From assembly GCF_020731145.1 (NCBI RefSeq), contig NZ_JAJFZN010000002.1, forward strand, positions 434,001 to 498,000: a stretch of DNA of 64,000 bases, read 5' to 3'. Position numbers and translations under genes: made by a program. The notes beneath the pieces were generated by a model. It saw only the letters and a list, made by a program, of their open reading frames with translations, was not told the DNA's origin and did not search any database. The DNA comes from Sneathiella sp. HT1-7. GTDB lineage: Bacteria; Pseudomonadota; Alphaproteobacteria; Sneathiellales; Sneathiellaceae. Shown in pieces: positions 16,656 through 27,251 of the stretch (its first letter is position 1; each line of letters starts with the position of its first letter).

Positions 16656-17846
16656 ATGGCCAAAGAGAAATTTGATCGTAGTAAACCGCATGTAAACATT
16701 GGAACGATTGGTCATGTTGACCATGGTAAGACGACGCTGACGGCGGCGATTACGAAAGTTCTGGCAGAGCAGAGCGGGGGTGCTGCGTTTGCGTTTGACG
16801 AAATTGACAAGGCGCCGGAAGAGAAGGCGCGCGGTATTACGATTTCGACAGCCCATGTTGAATATGAGACGGCGAACCGTCACTATGCGCATGTGGATTG
16901 CCCGGGCCATGCTGACTATGTGAAGAACATGATCACGGGTGCGGCGCAGATGGACGGCGCTATTCTGGTTGTGTCTGCAAACGACGGCCCGATGCCCCAG
17001 ACACGCGAGCATATCCTGCTGGCCCGTCAGGTTGGTGTTCCGGCGCTTGTCGTCTTCATGAACAAGGTTGACCTTGTCGATGATGAAGAGCTGATCGAAC
17101 TTGTTGAAATGGAAATCCGCGAGCTTCTGTCCGAGTATGATTTCCCGGGCGACGATATTCCGATCATTGGCGGTTCTGCACTTGCCGCTCTTGAAGGCCG
17201 GGATGACGAAATCGGCAAGGAAGCGATCCTGAAGCTGATGGAAGCGGTTGACGCGTCTATCCCGCAGCCGGAACGTGAGATTGACAAGCCATTCCTGATG
17301 CCGATTGAGGATGTGTTCTCGATCTCGGGTCGTGGTACGGTTGTGACCGGTCGTGTTGAAAGCGGCATTGTGAAGGTTGGTGAGGAAATCGAGATTGTCG
17401 GCATTCGCCCGACGACGAAGACGACCTGTACGGGCGTTGAGATGTTCCGCAAGCTTCTGGATCAGGGTCAGGCTGGCGACAACGTGGGTGTTCTCCTGCG
17501 TGGTACGAAGCGTGAAGATGTTGAGCGCGGCCAGGTTCTGGCGCATCCGGGATCAATTACCCCGCATACGAAGTTCAAGGCAGAAGCCTACATCCTGACG
17601 AAGGAAGAGGGCGGCCGTCATACACCGTTCTTCACGAACTATCGTCCGCAGTTCTACTTCCGGACGACGGACGTGACGGGTGTTGTGTCTCTTCCCGATG
17701 GGACGGAGATGGTGATGCCAGGTGACAATGTGACAATGGATGTCGAGCTGATTGCTCCGATCGCCATGGATGAAGGTCTGCGCTTCGCCATTCGCGAAGG
17801 CGGCCGTACCGTCGGCGCTGGCGTCGTCGCATCCGTAACCGAATAA
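16656..17846 (+). CDS. tuf: Elongation factor Tu, copy 2
   Basis: The complete copy, 396 residues, starting [20 protein letters not shown] after GGAGAG. P-loop GHVDHGKT (19-26), switch II DCPGH, NKVD and the two beta-barrel domains are all present. It is the tufA-type copy at the end of the str operon, followed at once by a strong hairpin and then rpsJ. Its last 1106 bases are identical to copy 1. Confidence 0.99.
   Translation: MAKEKFDRSKPHVNIGTIGHVDHGKTTLTAAITKVLAEQSGGAAFAFDEIDKAPEEKARGITISTAHVEYETANRHYAHVDCPGHADYVKNMITGAAQMDGAILVVSANDGPMPQTREHILLARQVGVPALVVFMNKVDLVDDEELIELVEMEIRELLSEYDFPGDDIPIIGGSALAALEGRDDEIGKEAILKLMEAVDASIPQPEREIDKPFLMPIEDVFSISGRGTVVTGRVESGIVKVGEEIEIVGIRPTTKTTCTGVEMFRKLLDQGQAGDNVGVLLRGTKREDVERGQVLAHPGSITPHTKFKAEAYILTKEEGGRHTPFFTNYRPQFYFRTTDVTGVVSLPDGTEMVMPGDNVTMDVELIAPIAMDEGLRFAIREGGRTVGAGVVASVTE
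16741..17846 (+). repeat. 1106-bp perfect direct repeat of the tuf gene (partner at 1-1106)
   Basis: Bases 16741-17846 match bases 1-1106 without a visible difference, and the identity stops right after the TAA stop codons (next base A in one copy, G in the other). The upstream limit cannot be seen because copy 1 is cut by the window edge. The copies lie 16.74 kb apart in direct orientation. This is the expected result of gene conversion between tuf paralogues. Confidence 0.95.
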
Positions 17847-17855
17847 GTTAATTTT

Positions 17856-17882
17856 GACAGCCCCTTGTGGGGCTGTCTTGTT
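17856..17882 (+). terminator. Terminator-like hairpin between tuf and rpsJ
   Basis: GACAGCCCC (17856-17864) pairs perfectly with GGGGCTGTC (17869-17877) around TTGT, followed by TTGTTTCTCTTCT. The T-rich tail is imperfect, so partial termination is likely. It begins 9 bases after the tuf stop and would separate str from S10 expression. A TTGACA hexamer overlaps its 5' arm (17854-17859), but no matching -10 is seen. Confidence 0.7.
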
Positions 17883-17905
17883 TCTCTTCTGGAGTGACCA
17901 GAGTA

Positions 17906-18220
17906 ATGGAAAACCAAAATATCCGCATCCGCCTGAAAGCGTATGATCATCGTGTTCTCGATGCTTCGACAGGTGAAATTGTAAATACGGCCAAGCGCAC
18001 GGGTGCTCAGGTTCGTGGACCTATTCCGCTGCCGACGCATATCGATAAATATACGGTCCTGCGCGGCCCGCATATTGACAAGAAGTCGCGGGAACAGTTC
18101 GAAATCCGGACCCATAAGCGGCTTTTGGATATCGTTGAGCCGACACCGCAGACGGTGGACGCACTGATGAAACTGGACCTCGCCGCAGGCGTCGATGTGT
18201 CCATCAAATTGTTGGGGTGA
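17906..18220 (+). CDS. rpsJ: 30S ribosomal protein S10
   Basis: S10 is a 30S head protein that also binds NusB and NusG (NusE). The start is ATG 17906 ([19 protein letters not shown]), giving 104 residues; in-frame codons upstream lie in the terminator hairpin. The long loop [29 protein letters not shown] is the segment that reaches the 30S core. It opens the S10 operon, with rplC 5 bases downstream. Confidence 0.97.
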   Translation: MENQNIRIRLKAYDHRVLDASTGEIVNTAKRTGAQVRGPIPLPTHIDKYTVLRGPHIDKKSREQFEIRTHKRLLDIVEPTPQTVDALMKLDLAAGVDVSIKLLG

Positions 18221-18225
18221 TCGAA

Positions 18226-18990
18226 ATGCGTAGTGGATTGATCGCAAAGAAACTGGGGATGACCCGGGTTTTCGCGGAAGACGGGACCCATATTCCGGTA
18301 ACCGTTCTTGCTGTTGATAACTGTCAGGTCGTCGCTCACCGGACAACTGAGACTCATGGTTATAACGCCATGCAGCTCGGGGTTGGCAAGGCAAAGGTCA
18401 AGAACGTCAATAAGGCGTTGCGCGGCCATTTTGCCAAGGCAGAAGTTGAGCCGAAAATGAAACTGGCTGAGTTTCGTATTGAGGGTGATGGCTTCGTCGA
18501 TGTTGGTGCGGAAATCACGGCGGATCATTTTGTGTCTGATCAGTTTGTTGATGTTGTGGGCACCAGTATCGGTAAAGGTTTTGCCGGAGCCATGAAGCGC
18601 CATAATTTCGGCGGCATGCGGGCCACTCATGGTGTGTCCGTATCCCATCGTGCGCATGGTTCTACTGGTCAGTGTCAGGATCCGGGCAAGGTCTTCAAGG
18701 GTAAGAAGATGGCCGGTCACATGGGTGCGGCACGGGTTACGACGCAGAATTTGAAAGTGGTCTCAACGGATAAGGATCGCGGATTGGTTCTTATCAGGGG
18801 TGCCGTTCCAGGTTCCAAAGGATCCTGGGTCTTTGTCGCGGATGCCGTGAAAAAGGCGCGTCATAGCGATGCCCCTTATCCGGCCGCATTTGTTGCAAAG
18901 GGTGGAAAGCCAGAGCCAGTTGAAGAAACAGCTCAGGCTGATACGCCTGCCGAAGAGACTGCCGCCGCCGATACGGCGACGGAAGAATAA
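18226..18990 (+). CDS. rplC: 50S ribosomal protein L3
   Basis: L3 is an early assembly protein reaching towards the peptidyl transferase centre. Start taken at ATG 18226 ([16 protein letters not shown]); GTG 18217, which overlaps the rpsJ stop, is possible. The core with [20 protein letters not shown] and KKMAGHMG is conserved and includes the Gln that is N5-methylated in other bacteria. The 254-residue protein ends in an acidic tail of about 25 residues rich in Glu, Ala and Thr, longer than in E. coli. Confidence 0.97.
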   Translation: MRSGLIAKKLGMTRVFAEDGTHIPVTVLAVDNCQVVAHRTTETHGYNAMQLGVGKAKVKNVNKALRGHFAKAEVEPKMKLAEFRIEGDGFVDVGAEITADHFVSDQFVDVVGTSIGKGFAGAMKRHNFGGMRATHGVSVSHRAHGSTGQCQDPGKVFKGKKMAGHMGAARVTTQNLKVVSTDKDRGLVLIRGAVPGSKGSWVFVADAVKKARHSDAPYPAAFVAKGGKPEPVEETAQADTPAEETAAADTATEE

Positions 18991-19002
18991 GGGACGGCTC
19001 AG

Positions 19003-19623
19003 ATGAAGGTAAATGTAATTAACCTCGACAACAAAAAGGCCGGTGATATTGAGCTGGCTGATGAGGTCTTTGGCTTGGCGCCGCGCGCCGACCTGCTGCA
19101 ACGCATGGTTCGCTATCAGCTGGCGTCGCGCCGGTCTGGCACCCATAAGACAAAGGGTGTTGCGGAAGTTTCCGGCACCGGTCAGAAGCCGTTTAACCAG
19201 AAAGGCACTGGTCGTGCCCGTCAGGGTCAGAAGCGTAACCCGATTCAGCGCGGTGGTGGTGTAGCCCATGGCCCGGTTGTTCGCAGCCACGCCCATGACC
19301 TGCCGAAAAAGGTTCGTAAACTGGCCCTGAAGACAGCGCTTTCCGCCAAACAGGCAGAAGGAAAGCTAGTCGTCGTGGACGAGTTGAATGCCAAGGGCAT
19401 CAAGACCAAGGATATGGCCGGGAAGTTCAAGGCGCTCGGTTGGGATTCGATCCTGATCGTGGATGGGGCGGAAATGGAAAAGAACTTTGCTCTTTCCACC
19501 CGCAACCTGCCGAAAGTGGACTTGCTGACGTCAAGCGGCGCTAATGTATATGACATTCTTCGCCGTGACACTCTTGTGCTGACGAAAAGCGCAGTAGAAA
19601 GCCTGGAGGCTCGACTGAAATGA
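19003..19623 (+). CDS. rplD: 50S ribosomal protein L4
   Basis: L4 lines the nascent peptide exit tunnel; in enterobacteria it also represses the S10 operon. The 206-residue protein has the long internal loop ([20 protein letters not shown] then RARQGQ, about residues 48-75) and the conserved [20 protein letters not shown]. Its ATG-TGA overlap of 4 bases with rplW implies coupled translation. Confidence 0.97.
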   Translation: MKVNVINLDNKKAGDIELADEVFGLAPRADLLQRMVRYQLASRRSGTHKTKGVAEVSGTGQKPFNQKGTGRARQGQKRNPIQRGGGVAHGPVVRSHAHDLPKKVRKLALKTALSAKQAEGKLVVVDELNAKGIKTKDMAGKFKALGWDSILIVDGAEMEKNFALSTRNLPKVDLLTSSGANVYDILRRDTLVLTKSAVESLEARLK

Positions 19624-19913
19624 ACCAGGAAAATCTATATGACATCCTGCTGGGCCCGGTTGTGACTGAAAAGTCAACAATGGGATCAGAGTTTAATCAG
19701 GTGACATTCCGTGTCGCACTGGATGCGACGAAACCTCAGATCAAAGAAGCAGTTGAAAAACTCTTCGATGTCAAGGTCACGAACGTGAACACCAACCGCA
19801 CCAAGGGTAAGGTTAAGCGTTTCCGGGGCCATATTGGCAAACGGTCTGATTACAAGAAGGCAATTGTGACCCTTGCTGAGGGTCAGGCCATCGATGTGAC
19901 GGCGGGGATTTAG
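19620..19913 (+). CDS. rplW: 50S ribosomal protein L23
   Basis: L23 sits at the tunnel exit and is the docking site for trigger factor and SRP. The 97-residue protein has the expected [20 protein letters not shown] start and the basic loop [24 protein letters not shown] (quoted in part: [12 protein letters not shown]). It overlaps rplD by 4 bases and precedes rplB by 3. Confidence 0.97.
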   Translation: MNQENLYDILLGPVVTEKSTMGSEFNQVTFRVALDATKPQIKEAVEKLFDVKVTNVNTNRTKGKVKRFRGHIGKRSDYKKAIVTLAEGQAIDVTAGI

Positions 19914-19916
19914 ACT

Positions 19917-20753
19917 ATGGCGTTGAAGAATTATAAACCGACAACACCTTCTCAGAGGGGATTGATCCTTGTTGATCGGTCCGACCTGCATAAGGGAAAG
20001 CCGGTCAAAGCCCTGACTGAAGGGTTGTCCGGAAATGGTGGTCGCAATAACCACGGCCGGATCACCGCGCGTCGTCGCGGTGGCGGGCATAAGCGGACTT
20101 ACCGTATCGTGGATTTCAAGCGGAACAAGTTTGATGTCCCGGCAACGGTGGAACGGCTTGAGTATGACCCGAACCGGTCTGCCTTTATCGCGCTGATTCG
20201 CTACGAAGATGGCGAGCAGGCGTATATCTTGGCGCCGCAGCGAATTTCTGCGGGTGACAAGGTGATTTCTGGCAAGAATGTCGACATCAAGCCGGGCAAC
20301 GCGATGCCGATGAAGAACATGCCGGTTGGTACCATCATCCATAATGTGGAGATGAAACCGGGAAAAGGTGGCCAGATGGCACGTGCCGCGGGCACCTATG
20401 TTCAACTTATCGGCAAGGATGCGGGTTACGCGCAGCTTCGTCTGGCATCCGGTGAGCAGCGTATTGTTCTCGGTGAATGTATGGCGACGGTTGGAGCGGT
20501 TTCCAATCCGGACCAGAAAAACATCAAGCTTGCGAAGGCGGGACGGTCCCGCTGGCTTGGTAAGCGCCCGTCGGTTCGTGGTGTAGCCATGAACCCGGTG
20601 GATCATCCACATGGTGGTGGTGAAGGCCGGACTTCCGGTGGTCGTCATCCGGTCTCCCCATGGGGTGTGCCGACGAAGGGTAAACGGACTCGTTCAAACA
20701 AGTCCACGGATAAAATGATCATGCGGCGCCGTCCGCTGAAGCGGAAGAAGTAG
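19917..20753 (+). CDS. rplB: 50S ribosomal protein L2
   Basis: L2 is the largest and most conserved 50S protein, needed for subunit joining and peptidyl transferase function. It is 278 residues long. The C-terminal region contains [13 protein letters not shown], whose first His corresponds to the functionally important residue near 229 in E. coli, then [11 protein letters not shown]. The order rplC-rplD-rplW-rplB is standard for the S10 operon. Confidence 0.98.
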   Translation: MALKNYKPTTPSQRGLILVDRSDLHKGKPVKALTEGLSGNGGRNNHGRITARRRGGGHKRTYRIVDFKRNKFDVPATVERLEYDPNRSAFIALIRYEDGEQAYILAPQRISAGDKVISGKNVDIKPGNAMPMKNMPVGTIIHNVEMKPGKGGQMARAAGTYVQLIGKDAGYAQLRLASGEQRIVLGECMATVGAVSNPDQKNIKLAKAGRSRWLGKRPSVRGVAMNPVDHPHGGGEGRTSGGRHPVSPWGVPTKGKRTRSNKSTDKMIMRRRPLKRKK

Positions 20754-20763
20754 GAGCGCAAAC

Positions 20764-21042
20764 ATGGCACGTTCTGTATGGAAAGGTCCTTTTGTCGACG
20801 GCTATCTGCTGAAGAAAGCGGAAGCTGCACGCGAGAGCGGCAGAAAACAAGTAATCAAGATCTGGTCTCGCCGGTCGACAATTCTCCCGCAGTTCGTGGG
20901 GCTTACCTTTGGCGTTTATAATGGCCAGAAGTTTGTACCGGTTCTGGTGGATGAAGACATGGTGGGTCACAAGTTTGGGGAATTTTCTCCCTCACGGACA
21001 TATTACGGCCATGCGGCTGATAAAAAGGCTCGGAGAAATTAA
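20764..21042 (+). CDS. rpsS: 30S ribosomal protein S19
   Basis: S19 forms a complex with S13 in the 30S head and contacts the large subunit in a bridge. The 92-residue product begins [20 protein letters not shown] and ends KKARRN, with the conserved [22 protein letters not shown] segment ([13 protein letters not shown]). RBS GGAG lies upstream. It is 2 bases before rplV. Confidence 0.98.
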   Translation: MARSVWKGPFVDGYLLKKAEAARESGRKQVIKIWSRRSTILPQFVGLTFGVYNGQKFVPVLVDEDMVGHKFGEFSPSRTYYGHAADKKARRN

Positions 21043-21044
21043 TC

Positions 21045-21425
21045 ATGGGTAAAGCGTCACTCACGCGGCAACTTAAAGACACGGAAGCGCGCGCCGTTGG
21101 CAATCGCATTCGCGTAAGCCCACAGAAAATGAACCTGGTGGCTAGCCTCATTCGTGGAAAATCTGCTGAAGCGGCATTGACCGAACTCAGTTTTTCCAAA
21201 CGCGGGATTGCACCGGATGTACGCAAAGTGTTGCAGTCCGCAATTGCGAACGCGGAAAACAACCATCAGCTGGACGTAGATCAGCTCTATGTTTCCGAAG
21301 CCTATGTGAGCAAGTCCCTGGTGATGAAGCGCATGCGGCCACGGGGACGGGGGCGTTCAAGCCCGATCCTGAAACCTTTCAGCAATATCACGATTATTGT
21401 TCGTGAGCGCGAGGAGCAAGAGTAA
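21045..21425 (+). CDS. rplV: 50S ribosomal protein L22
   Basis: L22 extends a beta-hairpin into the peptide exit tunnel, where macrolide-resistance changes occur. The hairpin tip [14 protein letters not shown] is present near residue 90-100. The 126-residue length is usual. The TAATG junction overlaps rpsC by one base, so translation is probably coupled. Confidence 0.97.
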   Translation: MGKASLTRQLKDTEARAVGNRIRVSPQKMNLVASLIRGKSAEAALTELSFSKRGIAPDVRKVLQSAIANAENNHQLDVDQLYVSEAYVSKSLVMKRMRPRGRGRSSPILKPFSNITIIVREREEQE

Positions 21426-22135
21426 TGGGTCAAAAAGTAAATCCAATTGGCCTTCGGGTCGGTATCAACCGGACTTGGGATTCACGCTGGTACGCCAAAG
21501 ATAACTACGCCAAGCTGTTGCATGAAGATGTGCGCATTCGCGAATATCTGGAAAAGCAGCTGGAGCAGGCGGGCATCAGTAAGATCGTGATTGAACGTCC
21601 GGCCAAGAAGGCCCGGATCACAATCTATTCGGCGCGCCCGGGTGTCATCATTGGTAAGAAGGGCGCAGATATTGAAAAGCTTCGTTCCGCAATTGCCAAA
21701 ATGACGAGCTCTGAAGTGCATTTGAATATCGTCGAAGTCCGCAAGCCGGAAATTGATGCGAAGTTGGTTGCTGAGAATATTGGTCAGCAGTTGGCGCGTC
21801 GTGTTTCCTATCGTCGGGCGATGAAGCGGGCGGTTCAGTCGGCTCTGCGTCTTGGCGCGGAAGGTATCCGGATCAACTGTGCCGGTCGCTTGGGCGGCGC
21901 GGAAATTGCGCGAACGGAATGGTATCGCGAAGGTCGTGTACCACTGCATACACTGCGCGCGAATATTGATTATGGAACCGCTTCGTCCTTGACGACTTAT
22001 GGGATCATTGGGATCAAGGTCTGGATCTACAAAGGTGAGATTCTGGAGCATGATCCGATGGCTCAGGACAAGATTGCGGAAAAACAACAGGCTGGTGGCC
22101 GTCCTGCGGGTCGTCCCGGCTCCCGTCGGAATTAA
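21425..22135 (+). CDS. rpsC: 30S ribosomal protein S3
   Basis: S3 guards the mRNA entry tunnel. The 236-residue protein has the N-terminal [20 protein letters not shown], a KH domain with [18 protein letters not shown], and the C-terminal domain with [14 protein letters not shown]. The last 15 residues are a Gly/Arg/Pro-rich tail, common in this class. It overlaps rplV by one base. Confidence 0.98.
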   Translation: MGQKVNPIGLRVGINRTWDSRWYAKDNYAKLLHEDVRIREYLEKQLEQAGISKIVIERPAKKARITIYSARPGVIIGKKGADIEKLRSAIAKMTSSEVHLNIVEVRKPEIDAKLVAENIGQQLARRVSYRRAMKRAVQSALRLGAEGIRINCAGRLGGAEIARTEWYREGRVPLHTLRANIDYGTASSLTTYGIIGIKVWIYKGEILEHDPMAQDKIAEKQQAGGRPAGRPGSRRN

Positions 22136-22151
22136 GTAAAGGGGTGATGTC

Positions 22152-22571
22152 ATGCTTCAACCGAAGCGCACAAAATTTCGTAAAGCGCATAAAGGGCGCT
22201 TGAAGGGAGTAGCAACTTCAGGTACAACGCTGAACTTCGGCGCATATGGCCTGAAAGCTGTTGAGCCCGGACGTATTACCGCACGGCAGATCGAGGCGAC
22301 TCGACGTGCAGTAACACGCCATATCAAGCGAGCTGGACGTGTCTGGATCCGTATCTTCCCGGATGTGCCCGTATCCAAAAAACCCACCGAAGTCCGGATG
22401 GGTAAGGGTAAGGGTTCACCGGAATATTGGATGGTCCGCATTCAGCCCGGAAAAGTAATGTTTGAACTTGACGGTGTTCCACTCGAAATCGCCCGTGAGG
22501 CGTTCGAGAGGGGAGCGGCTAAATTGCCGATCAAAACCCGTTTCGTGACCCGCATTGGTGAAGGAAATTGA
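22152..22571 (+). CDS. rplP: 50S ribosomal protein L16
   Basis: L16 positions the aminoacyl-tRNA in the A site. The 139-residue product starts [19 protein letters not shown] and has the conserved [23 protein letters not shown] core. Its stop is followed by rpmC at a 2-base distance, so the two are translated as a unit. Confidence 0.97.
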   Translation: MLQPKRTKFRKAHKGRLKGVATSGTTLNFGAYGLKAVEPGRITARQIEATRRAVTRHIKRAGRVWIRIFPDVPVSKKPTEVRMGKGKGSPEYWMVRIQPGKVMFELDGVPLEIAREAFERGAAKLPIKTRFVTRIGEGN

Positions 22572-22573
22572 CC

Positions 22574-22765
22574 ATGAAAGCACAGGATTTACTGGGCAAA
22601 ACGGCTGATGAACTTAAATCAGAACTGCTTCAACTGAAGAAGGAGCAGTTCAATTTACGCTTCCAGCAAGCCAGTGGACAATTGGAGAATACGGCGCGCC
22701 AACGCCAGGTGCGGCGGGATATCGCCCGCATTAAAACGGTGATGTCAGCTAGCGCTGCGTCTTAG
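22574..22765 (+). CDS. rpmC: 50S ribosomal protein L29
   Basis: A small helical-hairpin protein near the tunnel exit. I start at ATG 22574 ([17 protein letters not shown]), 63 residues; a TTG two codons upstream overlaps the rplP stop. The signature [20 protein letters not shown] is present ([15 protein letters not shown]). Confidence 0.96.
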   Translation: MKAQDLLGKTADELKSELLQLKKEQFNLRFQQASGQLENTARQRQVRRDIARIKTVMSASAAS

Positions 22766-22776
22766 GAGAGAAAACG

Positions 22777-23001
22777 ATGCCAAAGCGTATCCTGCAAGGA
22801 ACAGTTGTCAGCGACAAGAATGATCAAACCGTCGTTGTTAAAGTCGATCGTCAAGTGATGCATCGGCTATATAAGAAGTACATAGGCCAGTCGAAAAAGT
22901 ACCACGCCCATGACGCGAAAAACCAGTTTAAGACAGGGGATACAGTCCGTATTCAGGAATGTGCTCCCTACTCGAAACTGAAGCGTTGGGAAGTTCTTTA
23001 A
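22777..23001 (+). CDS. rpsQ: 30S ribosomal protein S17
   Basis: S17 is an early-binding 16S rRNA protein with an OB fold. The 74-residue protein [20 protein letters not shown]...SKLKRWEVL carries the typical [18 protein letters not shown] start and the [20 protein letters not shown] core. RBS GGAGAG lies just upstream. A 47-base gap follows before rplN. Confidence 0.97.
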   Translation: MPKRILQGTVVSDKNDQTVVVKVDRQVMHRLYKKYIGQSKKYHAHDAKNQFKTGDTVRIQECAPYSKLKRWEVL

Positions 23002-23048
23002 ACGTCGCTTAAGTAAACAGTGTTGATACCAAACGAAGGTAAACGACT

Positions 23049-23417
23049 ATGATTCAGATGCAAACCAACCTGGAGGTCGCCGACAACTCCGGCGCAAGGC
23101 AGGTGCAGTGCATTAAAGTTTTGGGTGGTTCAAAACGGAAAACTGCTTCTATCGGGGACGTGATTGTTGTCTCCGTGAAGGAGGCGATTCCGCGCGGCCG
23201 CGTCAAAAAAGGTGACGTTCAGAGAGCTGTCATCGTGCGCACAAAAAAGGAAATTCGCCGGACCGATGGAACGGCAATTCGCTTTGATAGCAACGCAGCC
23301 GTGCTGATCAACAAGCAGGGTGAACCGGTTGGGACCCGTATTTTCGGCCCGGTTACGCGTGAGCTCAGAAGCAAGAATTACATGAAGATTATTTCCCTCG
23401 CGCCGGAGGTTCTCTAA
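23049..23417 (+). CDS. rplN: 50S ribosomal protein L14
   Basis: L14 lies at the subunit interface and is the docking site of the silencing factor RsfS. The 122-residue protein starts [20 protein letters not shown] and contains the conserved FGPVTRELR. In this class it usually heads the spc operon; no clear promoter is seen in the 47 bases before it. It overlaps rplX by one base. Confidence 0.97.
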   Translation: MIQMQTNLEVADNSGARQVQCIKVLGGSKRKTASIGDVIVVSVKEAIPRGRVKKGDVQRAVIVRTKKEIRRTDGTAIRFDSNAAVLINKQGEPVGTRIFGPVTRELRSKNYMKIISLAPEVL

Positions 23418-23740
23418 TGGCTGAAAAATTCGCAGTGAAAAAGGGCGACAAGGTCGTTGTGCTCACAGGCAAGGATAAGGGCCGTACAGGCGAGGTGCTG
23501 AGCGTTCGTCGCAAAGACCGGCGCGTATTCGTGTCCGGTATCAATATGGTGAAACGCCATACGAAACCGAGCCAGGCAGACCAGGGTGGCATTGTCGAAA
23601 AAGAAGCGGCAATCCATATCTCGAATATCGCATTGCAGGATCCGAAGGATGGCAAGGCGACCCGTGTTGGTTACAAAAATCTTGATGACGGCCGGAAAGT
23701 TCGCTTCGCCAAGCGCTCCGGTGAAGTCATCGATATATAG
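23417..23740 (+). CDS. rplX: 50S ribosomal protein L24
   Basis: An assembly-initiator protein of the 50S subunit with a KOW fold: [20 protein letters not shown] is near the N-terminus (about residues 8-27). The 107-residue length is normal. It overlaps rplN by one base and precedes rplE by 11. Confidence 0.97.
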   Translation: MAEKFAVKKGDKVVVLTGKDKGRTGEVLSVRRKDRRVFVSGINMVKRHTKPSQADQGGIVEKEAAIHISNIALQDPKDGKATRVGYKNLDDGRKVRFAKRSGEVIDI

Positions 23741-23751
23741 AGGGCAGTTCG

Positions 23752-24300
23752 ATGACGACGCCAAGACTTAAAACATTATATAACGAGGAACTGCGGAAGC
23801 AGCTTCAGGGCAAATTTTCTTACGCCAACGAGATGCAGATTCCAAAGCTGGAAAAAATTGTCATCAATGTTGGGTGCGGGGAAGCGGTCGCCGATTCGAA
23901 AAAGATCAAATCGGTTGAGAGCGAGCTTGCAAAGATTTCCGGTCAGAAGCCGGTTGTCACTACTGCCAAGAAATCCGTTGCTACCTTCAAATTACGTGAA
24001 GGAATGCCAATCGGAGCAAAAGTAACGCTGCGCAAGAGCCAGATGTATGAGTTTCTTGACCGGCTGATTAATATCGCACTCCCGCGTGTTCGGGATTTCC
24101 GCGGTGTGTCTGAGAAAAGTTTCGACGGCCGGGGCAACTATGCCATGGGCCTGAAGGAACAAATTGTTTTCCCGGAAATTCATTACGATGATGTAACGGA
24201 CGTACGGGGAATGGATATCGTAATCTGCACGACTGCCAAAACCGACGAAGAGGCTCGTGAGCTTCTGAGTGGTTTCAGCATGCCGTTCAAGATTAATTGA
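23752..24300 (+). CDS. rplE: 50S ribosomal protein L5
   Basis: L5 binds 5S rRNA and the P-site tRNA elbow. The 182-residue protein shows the conserved [15 protein letters not shown], the loop [21 protein letters not shown] (part: [16 protein letters not shown]) and the terminal [17 protein letters not shown] precedes it. Confidence 0.97.
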   Translation: MTTPRLKTLYNEELRKQLQGKFSYANEMQIPKLEKIVINVGCGEAVADSKKIKSVESELAKISGQKPVVTTAKKSVATFKLREGMPIGAKVTLRKSQMYEFLDRLINIALPRVRDFRGVSEKSFDGRGNYAMGLKEQIVFPEIHYDDVTDVRGMDIVICTTAKTDEEARELLSGFSMPFKIN

Positions 24301-24318
24301 TCCTAGGAGTTAATTAAA

Positions 24319-24624
24319 ATGGCTAAGAAAAGTGCTGTCGAAAAAAACCAGAAGCGCCGCCGTTTGGTTGAAAAATTTGAGACCAAACGTGCTGAGCTGA
24401 AGGCGATGAGCAAGAATGAAGAGCTGCCGCAGGAAGAGCGTTTTGCGGCGCGTTTGAAATTGGCAGAACTGCCGCGGAATTCGTCCAAGACACGTGTTCG
24501 CAATCGCTGCGAACTCACCGGTCGTCCGCGCGGTGTTTACCGTAAATTGAAACTATCCCGTATTGGCCTGCGCGACATGGCGTCCAATGGCCAAATTCCG
24601 GGCATGGTTAAATCGAGCTGGTAG
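24319..24624 (+). CDS. rpsN: 30S ribosomal protein S14 (zinc-free type)
   Basis: S14 is a 30S head protein. This is the 101-residue form: only one Cys remains in [11 protein letters not shown], so it lacks the CxxC pairs of the short zinc-binding form and should not depend on zinc supply. RBS TAGGAG lies 12 bases upstream. It lies between rplE and rpsH as in the standard spc operon. Confidence 0.97.
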   Translation: MAKKSAVEKNQKRRRLVEKFETKRAELKAMSKNEELPQEERFAARLKLAELPRNSSKTRVRNRCELTGRPRGVYRKLKLSRIGLRDMASNGQIPGMVKSSW

Positions 24625-24636
24625 GGAGATACAGAA

Positions 24637-25035
24637 ATGTCATTAAGTGATCCCCTCGGCGATATGCTGACCCGTATTCGCAACGGTCAGCGAGCCATGA
24701 AAAGTTCAGTTAAGAGCCCGTCTTCAAAATTGCGCCTGAATGTGCTTGAAGCGTTGAAGCGTGAAGGCTTCATTCGCGGATATGACGTGGCTGAGCCTGA
24801 AAAGGGCAAGCCTGAAGTCACCATTGAACTGAAATATTATCAGGGCAAGGGCGTGATTGAACATGTCAGCCGTATTTCAAAGCCTGGTCGCCGTGTTTAT
24901 AGTGGCGTGAAGGATTTGCCGACCATACGTAATGGTCTGGGCGTTGCCATTCTATCCACCCCGAGCGGTGTTTTGTCAGACAATGAGGCACGCGATGCCC
25001 ATGTCGGTGGCGAAGTACTGTGTAAGTTGTACTAG
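24637..25035 (+). CDS. rpsH: 30S ribosomal protein S8
   Basis: S8 binds the central domain of 16S rRNA and represses the spc operon in enterobacteria. The 132-residue protein begins [18 protein letters not shown] and ends with the conserved [20 protein letters not shown] region followed by GGEVLCKLY. It sits 12 bases after rpsN and 8 before rplF. Confidence 0.97.
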   Translation: MSLSDPLGDMLTRIRNGQRAMKSSVKSPSSKLRLNVLEALKREGFIRGYDVAEPEKGKPEVTIELKYYQGKGVIEHVSRISKPGRRVYSGVKDLPTIRNGLGVAILSTPSGVLSDNEARDAHVGGEVLCKLY

Positions 25036-25043
25036 GAGCTATT

Positions 25044-25577
25044 ATGTCTCGAATTGGAAAACATCCGGTGACAATCCCTTCTGGTGTGGATGTCCAGCTC
25101 TCCGGTAGCGATGTGACCGTCAAGGGTAGCAAGGGCGTGTTGAGCATGACCTTTGTCGATGACGTCGTCGTGAGCCGTGAAGATGACCAAATAACGGTTA
25201 AGCCTCGTACGAATAATATTCGGGGCCGTCAGATGTGGGGGCTGCAGCGTACATTGCTGAGCAACCTCGTTGAAGGCGTCTCGAACGGCTTTACCAAAAC
25301 ACTGGAAGTTGTCGGCGTTGGTTACCGTGCGGCGGTACAGGGAAAGACATTGAAGTTGAACCTCGGGTTCAGCCACGACGTTGACTTCCCGATCCCGGAA
25401 GGTATTGAGATTAAATGCCCCCAGCCGACGGTGATTGAAATCTCCGGTGCTGACAAGCAGCAGGTTGGTCAGGTTGCGGCGGTTATCCGGTCTTACCGGA
25501 AGCCAGAGCCTTACAAGGGCAAGGGTGTCAAATATGCGGACGAGTATATCTTCCGCAAAGAAGGCAAGAAGAAGTAG
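25044..25577 (+). CDS. rplF: 50S ribosomal protein L6
   Basis: L6 lies near the factor-binding site and the sarcin-ricin loop. The 177-residue product has the start [17 protein letters not shown] and the C-terminal signature [24 protein letters not shown] (core [14 protein letters not shown]). RBS TAGGAG overlaps the rpsH stop. Confidence 0.97.
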   Translation: MSRIGKHPVTIPSGVDVQLSGSDVTVKGSKGVLSMTFVDDVVVSREDDQITVKPRTNNIRGRQMWGLQRTLLSNLVEGVSNGFTKTLEVVGVGYRAAVQGKTLKLNLGFSHDVDFPIPEGIEIKCPQPTVIEISGADKQQVGQVAAVIRSYRKPEPYKGKGVKYADEYIFRKEGKKK

Positions 25578-25586
25578 GAACCGATT

Positions 25587-25946
25587 ATGGCAAACTCAAA
25601 AGAATTGTTCGACCGCCGTCGGCGGAGAAATCGGACCCAGCTTCGCAAGGTGTCTTCTGGTCGTCCGCGGCTGTCTGTACACCGTACGCTTCAGCAGATT
25701 TATGTTCAGGTCATTGACGATGCCGCAGGCAAGACAATCGCGTCTGCCTCCAGCCTTGAAAAAGACCTGCGCAGCAAGCTGAAAGGCGGTAACAAGGAAG
25801 CTGCAGCGGCAATTGGCAAGCTGATTGCCGAGCGGGCCATCAAGGCCGGCGTCAAGGAAGTCGCGTTTGATCGCGGCGGATACAAATATCATGGCCGGGT
25901 CAAAGCCCTTGCCGACGCTGCCCGTGAGGGCGGCCTGTCCTTCTAG
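25587..25946 (+). CDS. rplR: 50S ribosomal protein L18
   Basis: L18 binds 5S rRNA together with L5 and L25. The 119-residue protein has the basic N-terminus [21 protein letters not shown] and the C-terminal [23 protein letters not shown] signature (part: [16 protein letters not shown]). Gap to rpsE is 11 bases. Confidence 0.97.
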   Translation: MANSKELFDRRRRRNRTQLRKVSSGRPRLSVHRTLQQIYVQVIDDAAGKTIASASSLEKDLRSKLKGGNKEAAAAIGKLIAERAIKAGVKEVAFDRGGYKYHGRVKALADAAREGGLSF

Positions 25947-25957
25947 GGGAATTGACG

Positions 25958-26509
25958 ATGTTGAGACCTGATCAAAACGAAAAAGGCGATTCAGAATTCG
26001 TCGACAAGCTGGTTTACATTAACCGTGTGGCCAAAGTTGTAAAAGGTGGCCGTCGTTTCGGTTTTGCGGCTTTGGTTGTTGCTGGTGACCAGAAAGGCCG
26101 CGTTGGCTATGGTCACGGTAAAGCCCGTGAGGTCCCGGAAGCCATTCGTAAGGCAACGGAAGCTGCAAAGCGCAACATGGTGCGTGTACCGCTTCGTGAA
26201 GGCCGGACACTGCATCACGATGTCCAGGGTCGCTTCGGCGCGGGCCGTGTGGTTCTTCGCTCAGCTCCGGCTGGTACCGGTATTATCGCAGGCGGTCCAA
26301 TGCGTGCCGTTTTCGAAACACTGGGCGTACAGGATGTAGTGACGAAGTCTATCGGAACTTCCAACCCCTACAACATGGTCAAAGCAACATTCGAAGCCTT
26401 GAAGGCGATGAACTCCCCGAGAATGATTGCGGCAAAACGCGGCAAGAAAGTCTCTGAGGTGGTAGGTCGCCGTGGTGCCGATGCAGCAAAGGAAAAGGTC
26501 GATGGCTAA
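25958..26509 (+). CDS. rpsE: 30S ribosomal protein S5
   Basis: S5 contributes to mRNA unwinding and decoding accuracy. Start ATG 25958 ([19 protein letters not shown]), 183 residues, with TAGGGGA upstream; a TTG two codons earlier is less likely. The conserved [19 protein letters not shown] and the C-terminal [16 protein letters not shown] are present. The stop overlaps the rpmD start by 8 bases. Confidence 0.97.
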   Translation: MLRPDQNEKGDSEFVDKLVYINRVAKVVKGGRRFGFAALVVAGDQKGRVGYGHGKAREVPEAIRKATEAAKRNMVRVPLREGRTLHHDVQGRFGAGRVVLRSAPAGTGIIAGGPMRAVFETLGVQDVVTKSIGTSNPYNMVKATFEALKAMNSPRMIAAKRGKKVSEVVGRRGADAAKEKVDG

Positions 26510-26690
26510 ATCAACGATCAAAGTTACCCAGACGGGCAGCCCGATCGGTCGCCCAAAGAACCAGCGGGCAACGCTGGTTGGTATGGGGCTGAATAAAATG
26601 CACCGGACGGTGGAACTCGAAGACACCGACGCCGTTCGCGGCATGATCCGCAAGGTGAATCATCTGGTACAGGTGGAAGAGTCCAAATAG
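26502..26690 (+). CDS. rpmD: 50S ribosomal protein L30
   Basis: A 62-residue 50S protein. The start ATG 26502 ([19 protein letters not shown]) gives the standard N-terminus and overlaps rpsE by 8 bases; in-frame codons from 26472 lie within rpsE and look spurious. The [16 protein letters not shown] signature is intact. AAGG lies upstream within rpsE. Confidence 0.95.
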   Translation: MAKSTIKVTQTGSPIGRPKNQRATLVGMGLNKMHRTVELEDTDAVRGMIRKVNHLVQVEESK

Positions 26691-26723
26691 GACTCCGCCG
26701 GTCTGATTTAAGGAATATTGAAC

Positions 26724-27203
26724 ATGCGTTTAAATCAATTAGCCGACAACAAAGGCAGCACCAAGAATCGGATGCGTGTTGGTCGGGGTATCGGTTCCGG
26801 CAAGGGAAAAACCTCCGGATCCGGCCAGAAGGGTCAGAAATCACGTTCCGGCGTCGCCATCAAGGGATTTGAAGGCGGTCAGATGTCGATCTATCGTCGT
26901 CTGCCGAAGCGCGGCTTCAAGAACATTTTCAGCAAGAACTTCGCTGTGGCGAACATCGGCCGGGTACAGGCTGCGATTGACGCGGGTAAGCTCGACCCAA
27001 AGGCAACGATTACGGCGGAACTGCTGCAGCAGGCAGGTGTTGTCGGTAAAATCGGTGATGGCGTTCGTCTGCTTGCAAAGGGTGAGCTCAAAACCAAAGT
27101 GAATTTCGAGGTTGCCGGCGCATCTAAATCTGCACTGGAAGCAGTCGAGAAGGCCGGGGGTAAAGTCACCCTTCTGACGCCAGCCCCGGCAAAAAGCGAG
27201 TAA
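26724..27203 (+). CDS. rplO: 50S ribosomal protein L15
   Basis: A late assembly protein of the 50S. ATG 26724 ([18 protein letters not shown]) follows AAGGAAT; 159 residues. The Gly-rich basic N-terminal arm [20 protein letters not shown] is characteristic. It is last before secY, with a 48-base gap. Confidence 0.97.
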   Translation: MRLNQLADNKGSTKNRMRVGRGIGSGKGKTSGSGQKGQKSRSGVAIKGFEGGQMSIYRRLPKRGFKNIFSKNFAVANIGRVQAAIDAGKLDPKATITAELLQQAGVVGKIGDGVRLLAKGELKTKVNFEVAGASKSALEAVEKAGGKVTLLTPAPAKSE

Positions 27204-27251
27204 ATACATCGGCGGGGCGGTTTGAATCCGTACCTTCGGGAGAAATATTAA

